This document shows positions 6,211 to 10,034 of a stretch of 10,034 nt of DNA, piece after piece. The translations under genes and the position numbers were made by a program. Origin of the DNA: Sphaerochaetaceae bacterium (GTDB lineage Bacteria; Spirochaetota; Spirochaetia; Sphaerochaetales; Sphaerochaetaceae); assembly GCA_023231265.1 (NCBI GenBank), contig JALNVT010000075.1:1-10034 (forward strand), written 5' to 3'. How positions within the stretch are numbered: the stretch's first letter is position 1; each line of letters opens with the position of its first letter. The notes beneath the pieces are model-generated. The model was not told the origin of the DNA and searched no databases. It saw only the letters and a program-made list of their open reading frames with translations.

Positions 6211-7246
6211 CTTTTTCTTTATATTCAAGAACGGAGTTCTTGACAATCAATTCACCTTTAACCAGAATTTTCCCAACATGATAATTAGGATTTGCTATCT
6301 TTTTGAACAATACATTTATTGTTTCTTTAGTCATGTTTTCGGTATTTTCTTCAACGGTCGTGATGTTTGGATTGCATATATTCGAATATCTGGAGTTATC
6401 AAAACCAACTACAGATATATCTTCAGGTACTCTGAAACCATCACACTTCAATTGGTTCACCAATTCATAGGCAACCTGGTCACAATTACATACAAAAGCA
6501 GTTGGCATCTTACTTGGATAGACCATTCTTATGTATCTACCTTTATCATCTCTATCACACACAATATAATCTTCAGCAAGCATAATTCTATTTTCTAATA
6601 AAGATTTATAGAAACCCAAGAATCTATCTTGAATACTGCTTGTATAAAAAACATTTCCCACAAAAGCAATATCCCGATGTCCCTTTTCAATTAAATAGTT
6701 TGTTGCCATATGACAGCCTAAGAAGTTATCAGAATTTACAGAATCCATGGATAGATAATCATCATAGAAATCCATGTAAACTGTTGGAATATCAAGAGTT
6801 TCAAGCAGTTGAACATAAGCCCGTCTGACCTGTCCCAATACAATAAAACCATCTACTTTCTTATCACTGTACAGCCGAGGAATGATGTTGTTCTCCTCAT
6901 CCTTGGTACTCAGGATATGTAAAATTGCAGAGAAATTCTTCTCATACAGTTTGTTTGACAATATTTGATAGATATTCATGTAGTAAGAGATCTCATCAGT
7001 ACCCCTGTAATACTCTCCTGTATTAGTAAATTGTTCTGGTATGATGACTCCAATATTATAAGAGCAGTTAGATCTCAAAGATTTAGCATTGAGATTCATA
7101 TGATATCCCTGCTTTTTAGCCTCTTCAATAATTTTAGCTTTCAGTTTATCACTCACACCTTCCTTATCGTTAAGTGCTTTAGATACTGTCACCTTACTCA
7201 CACCGAGGTAATCTGCTATATCTTTCATCGTTACGTTTTGTTTCAT
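6200..7246 (-). CDS. LacI-family transcriptional regulator of the mannan locus
   Basis: The 348-residue protein has an N-terminal LacI helix-turn-helix (residues 5-25, TMKDIADYLGVSKVTVSKAL) and a hinge helix near 52-60 (NAKSLRS, with Leu57 at the minor-groove-inserting position). From about residue 63 (YNIGVIIP) it has a periplasmic-binding-like sugar sensor domain. Late motifs such as PTAFVCNCDQVAYELVNQL and ISVVGFDNSRYSN are typical of the GalR/LacI subfamily. The usual length is 330-350, so it is complete. ATG 7246-7244 follows AGGGG with 7-base spacing. It lies between the epimerase and the esterases, and a mannan-derived sugar or sugar phosphate is the likely effector. It probably controls the operator at 8504-8517 and perhaps itself, but binding specificity cannot be read directly from the protein. 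Confidence 0.93.
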   Translation of the reverse strand: MKQNVTMKDIADYLGVSKVTVSKALNDKEGVSDKLKAKIIEEAKKQGYHMNLNAKSLRSNCSYNIGVIIPEQFTNTGEYYRGTDEISYYMNIYQILSNKLYEKNFSAILHILSTKDEENNIIPRLYSDKKVDGFIVLGQVRRAYVQLLETLDIPTVYMDFYDDYLSMDSVNSDNFLGCHMATNYLIEKGHRDIAFVGNVFYTSSIQDRFLGFYKSLLENRIMLAEDYIVCDRDDKGRYIRMVYPSKMPTAFVCNCDQVAYELVNQLKCDGFRVPEDISVVGFDNSRYSNICNPNITTVEENTENMTKETINVLFKKIANPNYHVGKILVKGELIVKNSVLEYKEKDEK

Positions 7247-7263
7247 CTTACGACCCCTATAAT

Positions 7264-7291
7264 ATTATATTTCATCAATACAAGTTACCAA
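7264..7291 (-). promoter_or_regulatory. Probable promoter of the regulator-esterase genes
   Basis: TTGGTA (7291-7286) and a perfect TATAAT (7269-7264) on the minus strand are 16 bases apart, upstream of the LacI-family start. The -35 is weak but the -10 is perfect. This would allow the regulator and the two esterases to be made apart from the epimerase as well as by read-through. Confidence 0.55.
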
Positions 7292-7309
7292 TTTTCTTTT
7301 CAAGAAAAT
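7291..7309. promoter_or_regulatory. 19-base palindrome upstream of the regulator promoter, possible operator
   Basis: ATTTTCTTTTCAAGAAAAT is an inverted repeat of 8 bases on each side of a 3-base centre. It touches the -35 of the LacI-family gene promoter. It has no following T tract on either strand, so it does not look like a terminator. It may be a protein-binding site, but it lacks the central CG common in LacI-family operators, and AT-rich DNA yields such repeats by chance. Confidence 0.35.
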
Positions 7310-7320
7310 ATTAAATCTTG

Positions 7321-8487
7321 TCAAACTTTCAATCTTTTGTGCAATTCAATACACATTCTAACATTATGATAGGGAGCTTTCCAAGGTTGAACTATATCAA
7401 GTTTTATAGGATTTCCATTTTCATCAAGATCTGAGAACCACTCACCACCAATTCGACCATCAATAACATGGTCATTGGTATATTTCCAGATGAGATGAAC
7501 AGCATCTAAATATTTCTTATCTCCAACTCGTTGATATAAGTTCATGAAACCAACAATTGATTCTGCTTGAGCCCACCAGATAATATTGTCTTTGCATATT
7601 CCATTGTTGCTCTCAGTCAATATGGAACCATCATCTCTCAATGCTTCTTTATATATTTGCTCTCCAATGGATGTAATGAAATTAGTATATTTAAGCTCAT
7701 GCTCTAAATCAAGAACAATCAGTGCTTTCTCCATCAACCATGTTGCTTCTATATCATGAGCATATGAAATTATATTGGTTGTACTGTTGAACTCTTTATC
7801 AAAGAACACTCTCATGTGATTGTTATTTCTATCCCAGATTTTATCAATGAATATATTCACAAGACTCAACAATCTATCTCTTACCTTCTCATTGTCAGAG
7901 ACCTCGTACAAATTGGTGTATGCTTCTAAGATATGAAGAAGAGTGTTGGTAGTGATTTCTGCAGTCAGTCCAACTTCACTTAACATCTGATTGGTTTTAG
8001 GGGACCAATCTCGATTGTATTCCTCACCATAGCAGTTGTGTTCTTCATCAAACCCCTCATCTTCAATTAGATTGAACAGATCCATAGCTCTCTTCAAGAC
8101 CACTGGATCTTTGCAGGTTTTATAGTACTCAACCAAGGCATATATTCCAAAGCTTTGTGCATAAACATGTTTTCTTCCGTCTTGTATCTCGCCATCATGA
8201 TTGAGCATCCAAAGAACACCACCATATTCCTTATCTAGAACATGTTCTGTGAAAAAGTTGTAAGCCCAATTAGCATTCTCTAAATACTCACAATTACCAA
8301 TTTCATTGTACATTGCAGAGAAGGTCCAAAGAATTCTGGCTGCTGCAATTCCACCTTTGAAAGATTCTTTATTTACAACCAAATTGAAGTTAACTTCACC
8401 ATAATATCCACCATATTCCAAATCTTTAAGATTTGTCCAAAATGGTAAAATGTGCTCAGTTGCTTCATTGATGAATTGTTGTTCCAT
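7321..8487 (-). CDS. Cellobiose/mannobiose 2-epimerase (N-acylglucosamine 2-epimerase superfamily)
   Basis: The 388-residue protein matches the length and layout of Ruminococcus cellobiose 2-epimerase, an (alpha/alpha)6-barrel enzyme that interconverts glucose and mannose at the reducing end of beta-1,4 disaccharides. Visible conserved residues are Arg51 (RILW), His185 (LLHILEAY), SYAHDIEATWL with His244 and Glu247, the Trp304-Trp305 pair (IIWWAQAES), and WKAPYHNVRMC with His374. His244 and His374 correspond to the two catalytic histidines of the family. Beside a GH113 mannanase and mannan-type esterases, the substrate is most likely beta-1,4-mannobiose, giving mannosyl-glucose for a GH130 phosphorylase. 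It has no signal peptide. ATG 8487-8485 follows AGGAG with 6-base spacing. It begins a transcription unit with its own promoter and operator upstream. Confidence 0.92.
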   Translation of the reverse strand: MEQQFINEATEHILPFWTNLKDLEYGGYYGEVNFNLVVNKESFKGGIAAARILWTFSAMYNEIGNCEYLENANWAYNFFTEHVLDKEYGGVLWMLNHDGEIQDGRKHVYAQSFGIYALVEYYKTCKDPVVLKRAMDLFNLIEDEGFDEEHNCYGEEYNRDWSPKTNQMLSEVGLTAEITTNTLLHILEAYTNLYEVSDNEKVRDRLLSLVNIFIDKIWDRNNNHMRVFFDKEFNSTTNIISYAHDIEATWLMEKALIVLDLEHELKYTNFITSIGEQIYKEALRDDGSILTESNNGICKDNIIWWAQAESIVGFMNLYQRVGDKKYLDAVHLIWKYTNDHVIDGRIGGEWFSDLDENGNPIKLDIVQPWKAPYHNVRMCIELHKRLKV

Positions 8488-8503
8488 TTAGTTCTCCTTT
8501 TTA

Positions 8504-8517
8504 CTTAACCGATAACC
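8504..8517. promoter_or_regulatory. LacI/CcpA-type operator in front of the epimerase gene
   Basis: CTTAACCGATAACC fits the catabolite-responsive element pattern TGWAANCGNTNWCA except at the first two and last positions, with the central CG present. It lies just downstream of the predicted -10 (8531-8526), across the expected start of transcription, a position where a bound repressor would block initiation. It could serve the locus regulator or CcpA; the sequence does not decide which. Confidence 0.5.
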
Positions 8518-8525
8518 TAACATCA

Positions 8526-8554
8526 AAGGTAGTGAAATACAAAAAATATTTCAA
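8526..8554 (-). promoter_or_regulatory. Probable promoter of the epimerase operon
   Basis: On the minus strand TTGAAA (8554-8549) is followed after 17 bases by TACCTT (8531-8526). The -35 is good, the -10 matches at three positions. It is 39 bases before the epimerase start and directly before the operator-like site, which supports it. Confidence 0.45.
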
Positions 8555-8813
8555 TACATTAATGCATAATTATTGCTCTTATCATGCAGGTTGAGTTTTA
8601 TGAAACACAGAATACTTGAAAAAAGATTATCTCTGACAGGCATCTTGTGCATTGAATCTCCACTTCAAAAGCACAGAGAGACTTCTCTGCAGAGGTATGT
8701 TTTTTTCTTATATGAGTTATTCCATCCATCGAAAATAGACAGAGAAATTTTAGCTAGAACTTGCGCCCATGAAGGACGCAATTCAAAACTATTGTATCTT
8801 GCATTCAGATAAA
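8555..8813. other. Unassigned intergenic region with two hairpins, between GH113 and epimerase genes
   Basis: No convincing gene was found here. A plus-strand frame stays open for about 79 codons (8573-8812), but it has a TTG start or a later ATG (8600) without a ribosome site, and I recognise no family in its product. The minus strand offers only short frames. The region has two notable folds: CAGAGA-GACT-TCTCTG at 8674-8689, followed on the plus strand by a run of T (8700-8706), and a stronger stem at 8761-8781. Candidates are the 3' untranslated end of the GH113 transcript, a small RNA, or the remains of a lost element. Confidence 0.4.
8761..8781 (-). repeat. Inverted repeat (stable hairpin) after the GH113 gene
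   Basis: On the minus strand TTGCGTCC pairs with GGGCGCAA over a 5-base loop, with all eight positions paired if the single T-G is counted as a wobble in RNA. GAA and TTC extend the stem past one bulged G. It starts 33 bases after the GH113 stop. No T tract follows, so it is not a standard terminator; an RNA-stabilising or processing hairpin is possible. The wobble pairs properly only in minus-strand RNA, which favours that strand. Confidence 0.5.
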
Positions 8814-9746
8814 TTATTTGGTGCTGTATAGCTCTTTAATCAACTTAGCAGCTGGCTTTCTATACATATCATAATCATCATTCATCTCAGGATTTTCTTC
8901 TTTTATGATTTCCTGTCTCCAAGCCCACCATGAATATCCACACATCCAATCTTTATCTTTGGTTGCTTCAATGAACTTCTGAATCCATTCTGCTTGCTCC
9001 TCGGAGGATAGATCTCCTTCAAAAGACCAATCATTTGGATTGTGTTTTGAACCAACTCTTGCAGGGCATCCTGCTTCTGCAAAGAAATATGGTTTGTTAT
9101 ATCGCTTCACAAACAGCTCTATTCTAGCTATTTGCTCTTCAATATTATCATAAGGGTAGTATCCACTGGCAGATATCACATCAACATGATCCCACCATTT
9201 TACATTCTCTTCTTGATATTTATCACAGTTATAGGTCAATAGGCCATCATATACCTTTCTTATGTTGTTTATAAGCATGATCCACTCACTGGTTCTTCTA
9301 TCTGTCTGAACAAGCTCTGTTCCAATAACCAGCATCTCACACTTAGCTTGTTGTGCAATCTTTGCAAATGTAACCATGTACTCAGTGTAGCTTTCAAACC
9401 ACTGTCCCCAGGTGTTTTCACAGGGCTCATCAATATCAAAGAAGTTTATATGAGCTCTCCATGTTCCATCTTTGCAATCAAGCATAGGTTTCAATATTAC
9501 CTTCAATCCCAATTCATGAGCATAGTCACAGACCTCAAGTAGCTCCTCTCTTTCAGGAGTCATTGGTCCGTTGAAGTCTATCTCTGTTGTATGAGCTGTC
9601 TCTTGCATAGCCATGAAACAAAGAGTTATGTATGTAAGACCTAGATCTTCTTTTGCTTGTTTTATTGATTTTTTTGTCGTTTCATTTGCATATTTTCCTC
9701 TGCAATCTGAAAAGTTTATAAAGCTCACGCCTTTTATGTAGTCCAT
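8814..9746 (-). CDS. Intracellular beta-1,4-mannanase, glycoside hydrolase family 113
   Basis: This 310-residue TIM-barrel enzyme hydrolyses beta-1,4-mannosidic bonds with retention. The acid/base is Glu144 in LVIGTEL and the nucleophile is Glu224 in YFFAEAGCP, 80 residues apart, the same spacing as in the characterised GH113 mannanase of Alicyclobacillus (Glu151 and Glu231). The end of the barrel carries aromatic residues that would line the sugar subsites (GYSWWAWRQE, 270-279). There is no signal peptide, so it works on manno-oligosaccharides after import. ATG 9746-9744 follows AGGAG. It lies 24 bases after a sugar ABC permease gene, so the two are probably co-transcribed. Length is normal for the family. 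Family assignment is strong; details of exo- versus endo-action are not visible. Confidence 0.9.
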   Translation of the reverse strand: MDYIKGVSFINFSDCRGKYANETTKKSIKQAKEDLGLTYITLCFMAMQETAHTTEIDFNGPMTPEREELLEVCDYAHELGLKVILKPMLDCKDGTWRAHINFFDIDEPCENTWGQWFESYTEYMVTFAKIAQQAKCEMLVIGTELVQTDRRTSEWIMLINNIRKVYDGLLTYNCDKYQEENVKWWDHVDVISASGYYPYDNIEEQIARIELFVKRYNKPYFFAEAGCPARVGSKHNPNDWSFEGDLSSEEQAEWIQKFIEATKDKDWMCGYSWWAWRQEIIKEENPEMNDDYDMYRKPAAKLIKELYSTK

Positions 9747-9770
9747 TTTATTCTCCTATGGTGTAAAATA

Positions 9771-10034
9771 TTATGATTTAACTGCTCCACCCAAGCCGTT
9801 GTATATCTGTTTTTGGAACAGTAAGAACATTATAAGTACAGGTATTGTTGCCAAAAGAACTGCAGCACTCACAACTTCAAAAGGTGTTCCCAATCCTCCG
9901 TAGAATTTGTATAGAGCTACAGTCAATGTTTTTCTTCCTGACAATAAATACAAATTAGGAACATAGAAATCGTTGTAAATTGAAATACCTCTTATTACAG
10001 CTACTGTTGCAAGACCTGGTTTCAGCAGTGGCAA
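9771..10034 (-). CDS. Sugar ABC transporter permease (MalG-type, CUT1 family), C-terminal part
   Basis: The frame is open at the right edge and ends at TAA 9773-9771, giving 87 residues in the window. It begins LPLLKPGLATVAVI, the end of the EAA loop by which such permeases contact their ATPase. Then come NDFYVPNLYLLSGRKTLTVALYKFYG, the usual carbohydrate-uptake pattern, and a last membrane helix (VVSAAVLLATIPVLIMFLLFQ) with a short tail QIYNGLGGAVKS. The N-terminal membrane helices lie beyond the window. Next to GH113 it most likely forms part of the manno-oligosaccharide importer, with the second permease and binding protein expected further right. The apparent first codon in the window is an internal TTG (Leu), not a true start. 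Confidence 0.93.
   Translation of the reverse strand: MPLLKPGLATVAVIRGISIYNDFYVPNLYLLSGRKTLTVALYKFYGGLGTPFEVVSAAVLLATIPVLIMFLLFQKQIYNGLGGAVKS

Noticed and set aside
6211..6246. TTG start of the CE2-like esterase, twelve residues longer
   Set aside because: It would overlap the regulator by 47 bases and add a stretch (SRTPFLNIKKK) that does not resemble the family start; ATG 6210 is simpler.
6059..6598. Long plus-strand frame of 179 codons opposite the regulator and esterase genes
   Set aside because: It lies antisense across two genes with clear LacI and CE2 motifs. The Ile/Phe-rich translation is typical of the complement of AT-rich coding DNA.
6965..7369. Plus-strand frame of 134 codons across the regulator start and promoter
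   Set aside because: Antisense to the LacI helix-turn-helix region and crossing two genes, with no recognisable domain.
8674..8706. Hairpin plus T run as a plus-strand terminator
   Set aside because: The T run begins 11 bases after the stem and no plus-strand gene precedes it, so it is only mentioned within the unassigned region.
8573..8812. Plus-strand open frame of 79 codons in the gap between GH113 and epimerase
   Set aside because: TTG start, no ribosome site before it or before ATG 8600, no recognisable family, and it runs through both hairpins. Chance open frame is more likely; the region is recorded as unassigned.

Overview
The window is AT-rich, gene-dense and almost wholly coded on the minus strand. 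A TPP riboswitch drives a ykoFEDC operon on the right of the thiamine block, and most of the rest is a beta-mannan utilisation locus of the kind described in Roseburia. Together with the low GC and strong AGGAG-type ribosome binding sites, this points to a Gram-positive gut or rumen Clostridia member, most likely Lachnospiraceae. No rRNA, tRNA, CRISPR array or intact mobile element was seen.

Left edge (1-230): the tail of a plus-strand ECF/CbiO-type ATPase gene converges on the minus-strand thiamine operon. A single hairpin (204-229) sits between them and includes the stop codon of the minus-strand gene.

Thiamine block (217-3970, minus strand, read right to left): promoter, TPP riboswitch (3844-3939), leader hairpins including one that buries the Shine-Dalgarno sequence, then ykoF (soluble thiamine/HMP-binding protein), ykoE (membrane S-component), ykoD (fused double ATPase) and ykoC (EcfT-type transmembrane coupler). 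This forms a complete energy-coupling-factor importer for thiamine or its hydroxymethylpyrimidine (HMP) precursor, switched off by intracellular TPP.

Mannan block (4038-10034, minus strand): right to left, the end of a CUT1 sugar ABC permease, an intracellular GH113 beta-mannanase, a 326-base non-coding gap with a promoter and a LacI/cre-like operator, a cellobiose/mannobiose 2-epimerase, a LacI-family regulator with its own promoter, and two overlapping esterase genes. The first esterase is CE2-like. The second is an SGNH hydrolase with a C-terminal beta-sandwich, as in CE17. The inferred scheme is that acetylated manno-oligosaccharides enter through the ABC transporter, the esterase pair removes acetyl groups, GH113 cuts or trims the chain, and the epimerase turns Man-Man into Man-Glc for phosphorolysis. 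The expected GH130 phosphorylases are not in the window.

The best candidates for a closer look are the two-layer riboswitch expression platform, the esterase pair, the operator in front of the epimerase, and the structured but unexplained gap at 8555-8813.
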